Shown here: piece after piece, positions 50,648-63,546 of the stretch
How positions within the stretch are numbered: the first letter of the stretch is position 1
How the letters are laid out: each line of letters starts with the position of its first letter
Assembly: GCA_016946835.1 (NCBI GenBank)
Contig: JACVTC010000028.1
Coordinates: forward strand, 778,501-842,500
Length of the DNA stretch: 64,000 nucleotides
From: Neocallimastix lanati (nom. inval.)
Taxonomy: Eukaryota; Neocallimastigomycota; Neocallimastigomycetes; Neocallimastigales; Neocallimastigaceae
Reading direction: 5' to 3'
Position numbers and translations under genes: made by a program
Notes under the pieces: generated by a model
Seen by the model: only the letters and a program-made list of their open reading frames with translations
Database searches by the model: none
What the model was told of the DNA's origin: nothing

Positions 50648-51703
50648 ATATTAATTATAATTATTTTTTTTTTATTATAATAATTATTATAATAATATAA
50701 AGTAATATATACTTCATTATATTCTTCTTCTTTTTTATTTGTTTTTCTTTTTTCTTTATCATAAAATGAATTAATTTCATCTTTCATTGTATCTGTTAAA
50801 ATAAAAGGCTTTTTATATATTTCTCTTTGCTTAATTATTTCTAACCAGAAGAAAGTTTCACAATTTATATCACATTCCTTTTCTTTTATGCATGTTTATA
50901 AATTTAATTGTTAAAAAATAATTTATTTAGATAGATAAAAAAAATAGGATAAAGAAAATTTTCTTAATTATTCATATATTACAATTATTATTATGCTCTA
51001 ATATAAAATATTTTAAAATATATATTTAATAAGAATTATATATAATAAATAATTTTTACTTATTGTAATAATATGCAAATTTCTTCTATCTTTATATACT
51101 GATATTTTTCCTTTAATACTAAGGGTATCAAAAAGTTGATATTGAGAAATATTATTTAATTCAGTATCTTTTAAATCCTTCTTAAATTTAATACATTCAA
51201 TTCTTTCAGTACCATCATCCACTTTTTAAATTATTTTTTAAATTATTCAAATATTTTAATACTATTATATTTTGCATTATACATATATATTATATAAAAA
51301 GTTTCCTTTTTATATTTTTTACCAGTATAAGTTATAACTTTAGAATTAATTTCTTTAGAAATTACAACACCTATTATTTTTACTTCTGTAATTGGATTAT
51401 TATAAAAGTTATATAATTCTTTTATTATTTTTTAAAAAAAAAATAAAAATAAAAATTATTTTTATTATTTAATTTCAAAGGTAGACAACAACATTTAGAA
51501 TGAATTTTTATTTTAATTTAATTCATATATTTTAATTCTTTGTTCTAAATTTATCTAAATTTACCAGGTATATTATCAAACAATTTCATTAAAAATATAT
51601 CTTTAATAAAAACATTTGGAGCTATCCAAAAATTTGGTTTTATACCCCAATATAATTTATTTTTAGTATTACATTCATTGTTTGATTCACTTTTTTTTGA
51701 CAT
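49625..51703 (-). CDS. STN1: CST complex subunit STN1
   Basis: Six exons join in phase on the minus strand: 51703-51565, 51418-51323, 51221-51060, 50882-50713, 50489-50304 and 50053-49625 (393 residues). It opens MSKKSESNNE, then LYWGIKPNFWIAPNVFIKDI, the typical STN1 start before the OB-fold. Then comes FYNNPITEVKIIGVVISKE, VDDGTERIECIKF, LSIKGKISVYKDRRNLHIIT and ETFFWLEIIKQREIYKKPF. VDDGTG.I.C is shared by STN1 and the RPA2 family; the YWG...FW start and W.LE......Y..PF ending of the OB-fold favour STN1. The C-terminal 140 residues look like the winged-helix pair. Role, from the family: with CTC1/Cdc13 and Ten1, binds telomeric single-stranded DNA and controls fill-in synthesis in the nucleus. 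The acceptor of the last exon is my best guess. Confidence 0.83.
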
Positions 51704-52398
51704 AAGAAATTTTAAATTATTATTATTACTATTTTTTTTTTTAAATTTATATATATATAAATAGATAAATAAATAAATGGATTTTAAATAAACTACTTTA
51801 CTAAAAAAAAATTTATTTTTTTTACTAAAAATTAAAAATTATATATATCTAATAATATATAATAAAACTAATATAAGAAAATTTATGTGAAGTATATCAT
51901 TTATTCTTTAATAAAATTTAGCTAATATACATAAAATTTATTAATAATTTATACTGATAATAGTTAGAAAGTTTTTTTTTAAAAAAATGAACATTCCTAA
52001 AAAATTTTAAATGAATATTATTAATATTCATTCTATTTGATCTTGTATTTTATTATTATATCTTTAGGATAATTATACATATAGGACTTTAAATTTATCA
52101 AAGAGAATTAACTAAATTCTAGAGTGGATAAATATTTTATTTAATATTTATATATATTCTCCTTTGTGTATTATAACTATTTAAATTTTTATATATTTAT
52201 ATATATTTAAAATGGTATTATATAGCATATAATGAATATAATGTTAACTTCTATAATCTTTAATATAAATATCTTTTTTATTTAAATAAATAAATAAAAA
52301 AAAATAAAATAAAAAAATAAAATAAAAAAAAAATAAATAAACAGAAAAAAAGTATTTAATAACAGAAACTTTAATTATAGTGGATGATACATCATAAG

Positions 52399-52444
<46 letters not shown>

Positions 52445-53199
52445 AAAGGAGTCAATATTTTTAAGCAATTAGCGAATTGAATTTTGGTAATTTTGAATAA
52501 CATCATAAATAAATTGATAAAAAATAAATAATAATAAATAATAAATAAAAATAAATATTGAATCAATTTTAATGAATAAATAAATAAAAGGTTATGTATT
52601 TTTAAAAGTAACTCACATAATTAAAACTTTCTATATTAAATTATTTTAATTTTTATTTTAATAATTTTTTTTTTTTTTTATTTATTTATTTATTTTTTGA
52701 TTTTAATTTTTTATTGCTAAATGAATTATAAATGAATTACTATTATTCTTATATATTATATACTTATTCATTCATTTATTAATTTTGTTTTTATTATTTA
52801 TTATTTATTATTTATTATTTATTATTTATTATTATTTATTATTTATTTCTTCTTTCTTATTATATTTATTTTTTATTTTATTTTATTTTATTTATTTATT
52901 TATTTTATTTTATTTTATCTTTATTTAAAATATTTATAATTATGGATAGATACAATATTTTAATAAAATAATAATAATATTATTATTAATATATAATAGA
53001 ATTATTAAATTAAATTTTATTATATGTTAGATTATATCTTTTATATATTTATATTATTATTTATTATATGAATAAATAATTAATATACAATTATATTCAT
53101 CATGATTATTTTATACATATATATATATTTTATAAAAAATTTTTATTTAATTTCTTTTAAATTTTTTTTTTTCTTTTTAATTTTTTAATTCTTTTCCTC
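51704..53199. other. Spacer between STN1 and Lon, no gene seen
   Basis: STN1's upstream region and Lon's downstream region, both minus strand. Contains a run of about forty A (52,402-52,441) and a TTTATTA satellite around 52,795-52,835. No coding signal. Confidence 0.7.
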
Positions 53200-55825
53200 T
53201 TATTTTATATCTTTAACTTTGGTATCACCTTTATCAAATACAAAATTGAAAATCTCTTCATACCAACCGACTGGAATACCGGTTATACCTTCCTTAATGT
53301 AATCTGGGAATTTATTCCAGTCATTTTTATTATCTTCTGGGAAGAGAATATATTTTACTCCTGATCTTTTAGCAGCTATTGTTTTTTCTATTATATATAT
53401 ATATCAAATAAAAGTTATAGTTAATCATCAATTTAATTATTAATGAAGTCAATTAATATTAAATTTAAATTTAATATATTAACAATCCTTTTATTTATTT
53501 ATTTATTTCATCTTATATATTTACCTCTTAATCCACCAATCTTTAAGATTTTACCAGTTAATGTTATTTCACCGGTCATGGCAATATTATCTTTTACAGG
53601 TTGATTCATAGCTAAAGATAATAACGCAGTAGTAATAGTACAACCAGCAGATGGACCTATTTTTTTTTTTTTTTTTTTTTTTTATAAATACATATTTGAT
53701 TATTTAGTTAAATATATATATAATAATTAATTTCGTATTATATATTATTTTCTTTAATATTATATATATATATTAATTACCATCTTTTGGAGTAGCACCT
53801 TCTGGAACATGCATATGAATAGAAGCATATTGGAAGAAAGTATTCTTAGGATCATGCTTTAATAAGAATGATTTTGCAAACGTATAAGCAATAATTGAAC
53901 TTTCCTTCATGACACTACCAAGTTGACCAGTTTGATTAAATTGTGGAACAGAATAAATCTTTTTATTATCAGAATTGTAGTAGGATAATGGTCTGTCAAG
54001 AGTAGATTCAATATAAAGGGAAGATCCACCCATGGAAGTCCAAGCTAAACCCATAACTACACCTGGTTGAGTTTTATCATATAATCTTTCACTAGTAAAG
54101 ATTGGTGGACCAACATAATTCTTCAAATTTTCAGCGGTAATATCTAATTTCATATTCTTAGCTTCTTCTATTTCTTCTTTAGTTATAGCTAATTCTTCAG
54201 CCTTTACTAATTTTAAGGCTGCTTTACGATAAATTTTATCAATGAGTTTCTTTAAACCACGTACACCACTTTCACGAGCATAAGAATGAATTAAAAGTTC
54301 AATGGCATCTTTATGTAACTTAACATTCTTCTTTTCTAAGCCATTGATAGCTAAAGCTTGTGGTGATAAATATTGTAAACCAATATTAGTCTTTTCTTCT
54401 GCAACATAACCTGATAAACTAATAACTTCCATTCTATCTAATAATGGTCCTGGAATAGTATCTAAAACATTAGCAGTACATACGAATAACACTCTAGATA
54501 AATCTACTGGAACATCCATATAATGATCAAGGAATGCATTATTTTGTTCTGGATCTAAAAGTTCAAGTAAAGCTGAGGATAAATCACCATGGGTTCCCTT
54601 ACCTAATTTATCAATTTCATCAATTAAAATTAATGGATTTTCGGTTTGGACTTTCTTTAATGCTTGAATAATTTTACCAGGCATGGCACCAACATATGTT
54701 CTTCTATGACCTTTAATTTCAGCAACATCTGAAAGACCACCAACACTAAATCTAAAGAAATCTCTATTTAGAGCACGAGCAATAGATTTACCAACAGAAG
54801 TTTTACCAACACCTGGTGGACCAACTAAACAAATAATTTTTCCTTCAACAGAATTCTTTAATTTACCAACAGCAATAAATTCTAAAATTCTATCTTTAAC
54901 TTCCTTCAAACCATAATGATCTTCATTTAATACTTGTTCAGCATGCTTCAAATCAAAGTTTTCTTCACTTCTTATTCCCCATGGAATTTGAGTAATCCAA
55001 TCAAGGTAATTATTAGTGACATTAAATTCTGGTGAAAGACTATCAATACTCTCTAGCTTATTTAATTCCTTAATTATTTATTATTAAATATATATATATA
55101 CATTAATATTACATATTAAATATATTATATATTATTTATTATATATTATTTATTATATATTATTTATTATATATTATTTATTATATATTATTTATTATAT
55201 ATTATTTATTATATATTATTTATTATATATTATTTATTATTATTATTATTAATACATACTTCATTAAATACTTTTTGAACTTCTTCTGGCATCTTTAATT
55301 TTGCAACTCTGGTTTTAAATTTTTCAATTAACTTTTCTTTACCATCAGTATCTATACCAAGTTCCTTTTTAATACCCCTTAATTGTTCCATTAAGAAGTA
55401 TTCTTGTTGCTTACGTGTAATTTTCTTATCAACTTCCTTTGAAATTTCTTGTTGAAGTTTAACATTAGCTAATTCCTTTTTAATAACAAGTAAAGCTTTT
55501 TGAAGTCTTTCTTCAATATCAAGACATTCTAAAACACCTTGTAATTCAGATGGTTCACCCGTTGAAACAGCAGCAGCGAAATCTGCTAATTGAGGAGCTT
55601 CAGCAAAAAATGTACCTCCATTTTGAATGGAGAATGATATTATTTGTTCACGGAATAACTGATTAATCTGTGAAATTTCTTTTAATACAGATAATAACTC
55701 GGCATTAACAGCCTTAATTATTGAATCTTCTGGGTTATATTTTTCATCTTCTAAATTTACGACATCAACAACTGAGACTCCAAACTTAGCTAATGGTATA
55801 TTGACTTCATCAAATTTATCTAAGT

Positions 55826-55859
<34 letters not shown>

Positions 55860-57186
55860 TTTATTGTATTTTCATAAAAAAAAAAAAAATATTATTAGAG
55901 TATATTGAATAAATTTAATAATTTACACAAAAAAAAATAAATAAATAAAAATATTTATATATATATATATATGTATATGTAGTTAATAGAAATATAAAAA
56001 TAATATATACATATAATTTATAATAATTACATTCTTTTGGTAATTCTTTTTCTTCCTTGTTCTCATTTTCTTCTTTATTATCATTTCTGTTCTCTGTTTC
56101 ATTGGCATTTTTCTTTGAACTTTCTTCCTTTTTAATAGTTTTATTATCTGCTGAATCTTCCATTTCTTCTTTTTTTAAAGGAGGGATTAAGTTCTTTATT
56201 TTTATTCTTCTATGTGGATAAAGTAAAATAGTTAATCCTTTATTATCTGGTCCCGAATGATAAACATTAGAAATTTGAGCAAATACACCAACATCATAAA
56301 TTTGCGACATATCATTAACTACATCACCATCAAATGTTTCATCCTTGGTCATAAATACACTAATAAATGGTTGTTTTCTTGCCATTAAATCATTGATAGC
56401 ATTAATTACTTTTGGATCCTTAACAAATAGTGTTTTATAAAATCCCGGGAATAATGGCCTTCTGGTCAATGGTAAAGCCATTACTTGTGGATATTCCTTT
56501 GGAACTTCAATTTTTTCTTGTGGACTATTATGCATTTTAGGATCTAGGTCGAGTAATTGTGCAAGTCTTTTAACCTCTGAAACAAAGCTAGTATCATTAA
56601 ATTCGTTATTTTTGGCTTCATTATCTTTATTATCTTCTTTATCCTTATTTTCATCTTTCTTAATTTCATTTTTATTAGATTTTTCTATATTATCATTGGA
56701 TTTACTGCTACTCTTATCTAATTTGTCTTTATTTGCATTTTCGGTATTATCATCAGAAATTGATTTTGAATTATCTTCTTCTTCCTCTTTATTTTCTTTA
56801 TCTATATTATTACCTTTATCTTTATTGGTACTATTATCATTATCTCCATCTTTTTCTTTATTTTTTGTTGAATAACAATTCAATTGAAATAAATTGATAG
56901 TGGCACTAGTTGAAGAAATATAATTTGATAAAACATATTCATTTTTTAAGAATAATTTTTGAGAATTGTGACTATTTATTAAAGATGAATTAACATTTCC
57001 ATTTATTAAATTACGAGATAATGTACTTTTTGTTGAGTATAAACTTTTATTTATATTATAATTCTGAATATATTTATTGGTAAGGGTACTACTTATCTTC
57101 GAGGAAATAATTTTATTTCCTATTGAATTTTGATTCAAAGTGGAAAAAGAATTTAAATTAGAATTGTTTTTTAATAAATATTCCAT
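53200..57186 (-). CDS. Lon protease, mitochondrial/hydrogenosomal type
   Basis: Five exons join in phase on the minus strand: 57186-56031, 55825-55260, 55068-53781, 53656-53525 and 53387-53200 (1109 residues, close to yeast Pim1). The N-terminus ([20 protein letters not shown] onward) is rich in Ser, Asn and Lys and nearly free of acidic residues, as organelle presequences are. A long Asp/Glu/Lys/Asn linker follows, then the LON substrate domain ([17 protein letters not shown]). Coiled region: [22 protein letters not shown]+ module: Walker A GPPGVGKT at about 657-664, Walker [10 protein letters not shown] at about 724, arginine-rich [12 protein letters not shown]. Protease: DGPSAGC with Ser near 1006 and Lys near 1049, exactly 43 residues apart as in bacterial Lon. 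Degrades misfolded proteins in the organelle matrix. A second acidic insert lies inside the N-domain. Head to head with the Mic19-like gene. Confidence 0.97.
55085..55250. repeat. TATTATTTATTATA satellite in a Lon intron
   Basis: About ten near-perfect units of ATATTATTTATTAT fill the intron between Lon exons 2 and 3. Confidence 0.9.
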
Positions 57187-58266
57187 TTTCTTTTTCTTTC
57201 TTTATATATATATATATATAAATTTATATGTTGGTAAATTAAATGAATTATATATATATTAAAAAAATCCTGATCTTTTTTCTTTTTTAGAAAACTTTTT
57301 AAATATGATATATATTATAAGAAATTACATAAAAGGTTAAATATTTTAAAATACTTCAATTAAAGAATATAAATATATATATTAATGGAGCATTCACATT
57401 TCAAAATTTAAACTTTAATTTAATAGTAATATTATTTACTAAGAAAACAATTTTATTAAAAATTGTTTTTTACTAATTTTTTTATTAATTTTAAATATTT
57501 AATTAAAATGGCATAATTACTTACAGAAAGAATTATATTTTAGAAAAATATATTTAATTGATATATATTATTTCTGATGAATTTTTTAATTAATTTATAA
57601 TTACTTTTCTTTTATAAATGTTTTTAAATACTTTTTAATATTTAGATTTATATTAAAATAAAATAAACAAAAATAAAAATAGGATAAATTAAAATAAAAA
57701 AACAAAAAAAGAAAAAAAAGAAAAATGAGTATATTCAAAATAAATTTTAATTAAAAAAAAAAAAAAAAAAGAAAAAAAGTCGAGAAAATTAATAAATCTA
57801 GTAAATTTACAACTACATAAAAAAAATTTTTTTTTATTAAAAAATATTATTAATATTAAATGTATTATTTTTTTTCTATCAAATTAAATTTAAACGTAAT
57901 ATATATAAACTTTAAAGATTAATTCTATTATTATAATTACATTATTATAAAAGGTTATTATAATTGTAAATAATATTTGTTTTTTCTTTTTTTTTCTTAA
58001 AAATAATAAATAAATAAAAAAATAATAAATAAAAATAAAAATTAAAAATAAAATAAAAATAATAAAAAAGATAAGAAGAAATTAAAATAAAATTTAAAAA
58101 TAAAAATAAGTATAATTTTATAAAAATAAAATTCTTATCTTTTTATTATTTAAATCAAAGTCTTCAAAAATAAAATATATTATTAACAAAAGATAGCTTA
58201 ATAATAATTGTTATTAATAATATTATTTTGAATATTTCAAATTAATTAATTATTTTTATATTTATT
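57187..58266. promoter_or_regulatory. Divergent intergenic region between Lon and the Mic19-like gene
   Basis: 1.08 kb between two start codons facing away from each other; both products are expected in a mitochondrion-derived organelle. No single binding motif could be identified in the AT-rich sequence, so shared regulation is inference only. Confidence 0.4.
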
Positions 58267-59519
58267 ATGGGTGCTAAGCAAAGTAAAGATAATATTGAAA
58301 ATGAATTCATTTTTGAAAATCCATTATTGGTAAATATGCTTTTAAAAATAATTTTATATTTTGAAATGAACATTTAAATTCAATACTTTTAATTTATAAT
58401 CACTTTGCTTAGTAAATTTAAAATTTTATAATTTGAATTAAACACTAATATTTTAAATTTATTAAGCAAACTACAACTTTCGAATTACCCCCAAAAGAAA
58501 TAGAAAATAATAATGAAATACCCAAGAAATCCAATAAAACAACAAATGTTGAAAAAAATGTTAATTCTTTACCAACCACCGATACGAAAGAAGTAAATAG
58601 TATCTATGATTCAGATAATAATATAAAAAATGAAAATAAATCAGAATTTAAGCTCGAAAATAACGAAACTAATGAAGTAAATAATTTATATGATTCAGAC
58701 AATAATATAAAAAATGAGGAAAAATCAGAATTTAAGCTCGAGACTAACGAAACTAATGAAATAAATAATCTCTATGATTCAGATAATAATATAACAAATG
58801 AAGAAAAATCTGAGTTTAAACTTGAAACTAACAATATTGATACTGATAATATTAATAACAAAGAAGATAAAAATGTTAAAGACGTTAAAGACAATAAAAA
58901 AGATAAAAAAATATATACTGAGGAACCACTTCCAAAAGCTGATGATTCTTATAAACCCTTAGATTTAATAAAACCAGATGAAATACTTTCACCTGAAACT
59001 GTTGAAAATCTAATTGAAGAGCATGTAAAGGAAGAACTTTATCTTATTCAAAACGAATATAAGATTAAAAATTTTAAGAGAGACAAATTATTAGAAAGAA
59101 CAATTAATATTATGAAATATGGAAATTCAAAGTAAATTTCATTTAATTCATTATATTATTCATAAATATTTAGAAATTTGCCTAAATTCAAAAAATTAAT
59201 TAATCATTTTATAATTTATTATTTAATAATTTTATAAATATAATTAAAGCTTTAACTATAAAGATATAAATGATAAATATCGTAAAAGTCAAAAAAAAGT
59301 TCTTGAATGTATGAGGTAAAAATAATAAATATTTTTATATAATTATATTGATTTTTATTTATATATTATAATCTAATATAATTTTTAATAATTCATGTTT
59401 ACTCTCTATTTATGTATAATAGTAACAATTCAGAATGTACACTTAGTGAAAGAGATATAGCCTGTTATCAAGAATTTGAAGAATTCAAAGTTAACATTAG
59501 AAATATATATAAGGTATAA
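58267..59519 (+). CDS. Mic19-like (CHCHD3-type) MICOS subunit
   Basis: Four exons join in phase: 58267-58329, 58467-59131, 59250-59315 and 59423-59519 (296 residues). The start MGAKQSKD has Gly2 and Ser6, a strong N-myristoylation signal, as in Mic19/CHCHD3. Residues about 63-146 are three 28-residue repeats of the type NNLYDSDNNIKNEEKSEFKL. A helix-rich part follows: LSPETVENLIEEHVKEELYL and DKLLERTINIMKYG. The C-terminus, VLECMRSNNSE, CTLSERDIAC and YQEFEEFKVNI, resembles the Mic19 tail, where two cysteines of a half CHCH helix precede Y.EMEEFK. The family shapes crista junctions at the inner membrane. The start codon, myristoyl motif, C-terminal motif and length all fit; overall similarity is low, so another myristoylated CHCH-like protein is possible. 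Confidence 0.68.
58590..58841 (+). repeat. Three in-frame 84-bp repeats in the Mic19-like gene
   Basis: Copies start at 58,590, 58,674 and 58,758, exactly 84 bp (28 codons) apart. They encode a segment that differs between copies by only a few conservative changes. Confidence 0.95.
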
Positions 59520-60236
59520 TAATTTATTTTAAAAAAATTTTTTTATTAAATTTTAATAATGATTCATTATTAACAATAATACTATCTCAAAAAATCTATA
59601 CAATTAATAACAGAAATATTATAATGCCTAGAGAATAATTTTTTTTTTTTTATTCCTTCCTTTTTTTCCTCCTCAAAATATTATTATTATATATATATAT
59701 ATATTTATTTAACATTTATCTATTAATGTTAAAACAAGATCTTCTATATAAAATCTTATTGATGAACTTCATCAATATCCAATATATGCTTATTTTTAGC
59801 ATAGTTATGGTTGAAGGATTTACAGAAATAATTGAAAATTACAATATTAATTATTCTTTCTAATTTTATACCCTTCACATTCCCTCCCAAATAAATTATT
59901 TTTCTTTTTTTTATATATATATCTTTAAAAATCAATGAAAATAATAAAATAAATTTAATATTAATATATATATATATATAAACTGGATAATTATAAATAT
60001 GTGTCAAAAATGAAAAAAAATTTTTTTATTATGATTTTTACCATATTTATCATAAATAACATAATAAATAAAGAAATTATTACACAATATAATATTCAAA
60101 AATTTAAATTAAAACAAATATATATAAATATATATAAATGAAATAAGAATATATTAAAATTTATTAATTTTTTTTATACAAAATTTATATTATTATTTAC
60201 TATAAATGAACTTTTACTTCTTATTTATTTATTGAT

Positions 60237-60271
<35 letters not shown>

Positions 60272-60708
60272 TTATTTCATATAACTTGTTTTAAATTTTC
60301 ATTATTATAATTATTAATATTTTATATATATTTATACGTCTATTTATTTTTTAATATTATTTTACTTTTTTTTTTTTTTTTTATTTTTTATTTTTATTCT
60401 ATTTTCTTTTTTGTTTTTAGTTTTTTGTTTTTTATTTTTTGTTTTTGTTTTGTTTTACTTTATTTGAATAATTGATATTTTTTAAAATAAAAATTTTTAT
60501 TTAAGATTTTATATTTTAGTTCATTATTTATATATTTAGAATAAAAGTAAAGATATATTACATTTTTATGTCAATACATAAAAACAAATAAATAATAATA
60601 ATAATAACCAATTGAAAGTTTATTAGTAATATTTTTATCATTATTGTTTGTTGCTATTGTTATTATTATTTACTATTATTAGTATTTCTATTTAATAATT
60701 AAATTTAA
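59520..60708. other. Convergent intergenic region, no gene seen
   Basis: Holds the 3' ends of the Mic19-like and ZZ/EF-hand genes. Contains a TTTA array (60,228-60,270), a TTTTTGTTTTT run near 60,415-60,455 and a modestly GC-richer patch at 59,755-59,890 with no frame longer than about 35 codons on the plus strand. Confidence 0.65.
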
Positions 60709-61706
60709 TTAAAATACAGATCCTAGTGCTTCAAACCAAGCTAATATTGTAATATCAGATTCTGCTACTCTCTGGAATTCTTCAAATGTTAAATAATCCT
60801 TACTTTTAGCATTTGCTAATGTAAATGTTTTATTAACTACTTCTTCTATAGTATCCTGAGACATAACTTCCATAATTGGTATATTGCTTGAACGGCGGTA
60901 TGCTTCATGATGTTTTTTATTGATTTTAGTAATAAGATTAGCCTGTGTTTGTAAAGCACTTGATGTATCTGCTGATAGACTTATACTACTTCTTTTTGAT
61001 GTATCACCTGATAAACTTATAATACTACTTCTTTTTTGCTTAAGTCTATTATATGGATTAGACGACGTTGGTGCTGAGGTTGAAGATGAAGGTATAGCAC
61101 TGTTACTGCCACTATTCAATGAACTATTATTAGCATTTGACGGTATAACTAAGGTAACACTATTTTTCTTTTTATGAGTATTAAAAGTATGAGTATCATT
61201 CTTATTACTTTCCTCATTTATATCTCCAAAATTAAGTTTCTTCTTTATTTTATCAATATCTGCTGTGGCTGCAGATATTTGATCTTCAACGTCTTCATAT
61301 ATTATTTCATTTGCTAATTTTGTCTTTTCTTTAGCTTTTTCATAACTGATATTAAGATCACCAGTACTAACATTAATTTCACTATATTCATCTTCAATCG
61401 AACCACCATCTCCATAACTACCCTTTTCTTTCTTTTCTTTCTCATCAAAATTATTATTACTTGAAGGAATTGGTGCAGCAAATACTGATGATACAGGTTT
61501 ACTTGCTTCATCATCAAAACTCTCCATAATACCTTCCTCCATAATTTTAACAACATCTCTTACTAAATTCATACTTAATTTAAAGTAAGCAGTAAGCATT
61601 TTATGAAGTTCAGAACGACTAATTTTACCATCTTCATCTAAATCATAACCAATAAATGTATCTTTTATATATATATATATAAATATATGAAATATAAAAA
61701 AAATTC

Positions 61707-61748
<42 letters not shown>

Positions 61749-62209
61749 TATATAGTTTTATTAAGTATATTTTCATATATTTTAATTTAGTTTTTATTAT
61801 TTTTTTTTATTGTATATTTATTAAATTTCAATACATTTACTTACGTTTAATTCTTTCATCTAAACTTCCTTTACATAATATTGATAATCCACATACTAAT
61901 TCTTCAAAATTAATAATTCCATCATGGTTTTGATCAAAAAATCTAAACAATCTTTCAATGATTAAATTTTTTTCCAAACTTAAAGGACCAAGACAAAGTT
62001 CAAATGTATTATGTGTGATACCTCCACCTTCACCTTCAAAGGTTGATAAAGAATTATATTGATCATAAAATGCTTCTAATTCAACAATATCAACTAAAAT
62101 AATTTATAATATTATTATATAAAAATATATATATTTTAAATTATTAATTATAAAATATTTTAACAAAAATATTTTATAAAGCCTTAATATAATATATAAT
62201 ATATAAAAT

Positions 62210-62240
<31 letters not shown>

Positions 62241-63546
62241 TATTCAATAATTACAATGAGTTTTTAAGTGTAATCTTTGAAGTTGTTTCTCGTCTAATGA
62301 CTTTGATATAAAATCATTTCCTGGATAGAAGATTGGAAGAAGTGCAGAACGTGGATTCGCTAATGGTGGGATCGAAATTCTTATTTTCAAAAATACATGA
62401 GTAATATAATGTACACCTAAAGCTTCACAAGTTTCACATAAATCATAATCTACACAATTTGTACATTTATATCTAAAACCTTGAATTTGTTCACCACAAT
62501 TATTACATATAATTGAACGATGAATATAGCCCTCTATTAAAATAGCATATTAATAAAATATAAATATGAATTATTAATACTATTATTATTTAATACAATT
62601 AATTTTTATAAATATTATTAAACAATATAATAACTAATTATATAATTATTTTTATATATTATTTATTCTAATAAATTATACTCTGAAAATAAAATTATAT
62701 ACATATTTTGATAAAATAACATAAATAAATAAATAAATATATATATAATATATTTTCAATTTATTATTTATTTGTATATGATACCTTTTCTTGCCTGATC
62801 TTCTGCTATTGAATAAAGTAATGTTAATAAACTTTGACTTTCTTCGGTATATCCATTTTCAATTTCATCCTCATCCTCATCTTCGTCATCTTCTTCTTCC
62901 GAGTCAGCAAAACTGTTTTCATAATATTCTGTATCATCACCTAGTTATTATTATCATCCAATTTAATATATAATTATTTTTAAAAATTATTTCATTAATA
63001 TTAAATTTCAAATAAATTTCAAATTAATGCTAACATTGATTAAAAAAATAATAATATTATTAATAAAAATAAAATATAATAGAATAAAATAGAATAGAAT
63101 AAAATAGAATAGTATAAAATAGAATAGAATAAAATAAAATAGAATAGAATAAAATAGAATAGAATAAAATAGAATAGAATAGAATAGAATAAAAATAAAA
63201 TAAAATAAAATAAAATTTTAAATATTTGTTATTTTCCATTATTACTTTCTTCATTTATATCTTCATCCTTAAACCGCTTTTTTTCTTTAACTTTATTAAA
63301 AAATTTTATATGTTTATATTAATATTTGTTGAGATATTGTTATATAATAATTTTAATTGATATTAATAGTTTAAGTGTACCTTCTAATTTTTCTGCAATA
63401 TTTGTATAGACATATGGAACTTCTTGCTGTAATACTTTGATTTTTGGAATTAAAAGATTATATGCAACTATTGTTGTTAAACCAACTAATATACCAGCAA
63501 AAAAAAATGGTATTGAATTATCTTTTTGTATTAAACTTAAAGGCAT
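60709..63546 (-). CDS. Membrane-anchored ZZ zinc finger and EF-hand protein
   Basis: Six exons join in phase on the minus strand: 63546-63381, 63290-63246, 62940-62785, 62533-62255, 62093-61845 and 61661-60709 (615 residues). A single membrane span lies near the N-terminus (SIPFFFAGILVGLTTIVAYN). A very acidic linker (ADSEEEDDEDEDEDEIENG) follows. The ZZ finger starts at about residue 130: CNNCGEQIQGFRYKC, then TNCVDYDLCETCEALG with the two histidines of HYITH. Next is a conserved IRISIPPLANPRSALLPIFY block. Two good EF-hands follow: DQNHDGIINFEE at about 269-280 and DLDEDGKISRSE at about 306-317. The tail is Ser/Asn-rich with a degenerate third EF-like motif (AKSKDYLTFEEF). A calcium sensor tethered to an internal membrane is the likely role; the ZZ plus EF-hand order is known in uncharacterised fungal proteins. 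Ligand and partners unknown. Confidence 0.9.
63070..63215. repeat. AATAGAATAAAATAG satellite in an intron
   Basis: Pentamers AATAG and AATAA alternate for about 145 bp in the second intron of the ZZ/EF-hand gene. Confidence 0.9.

Noticed and set aside
56612-56875. Plus-strand Leu/Ser-rich frame
   Set aside because: Antisense of the acidic linker of Lon.
59756-60007. Minus-strand 83-codon frame near the Mic19-like gene
   Set aside because: TATA-repeat-derived Tyr/Ile text, no splice support and no recognisable domain.
60920-61177. Plus-strand Leu-rich frame
   Set aside because: Antisense of the Ser-rich tail of the ZZ/EF-hand protein.
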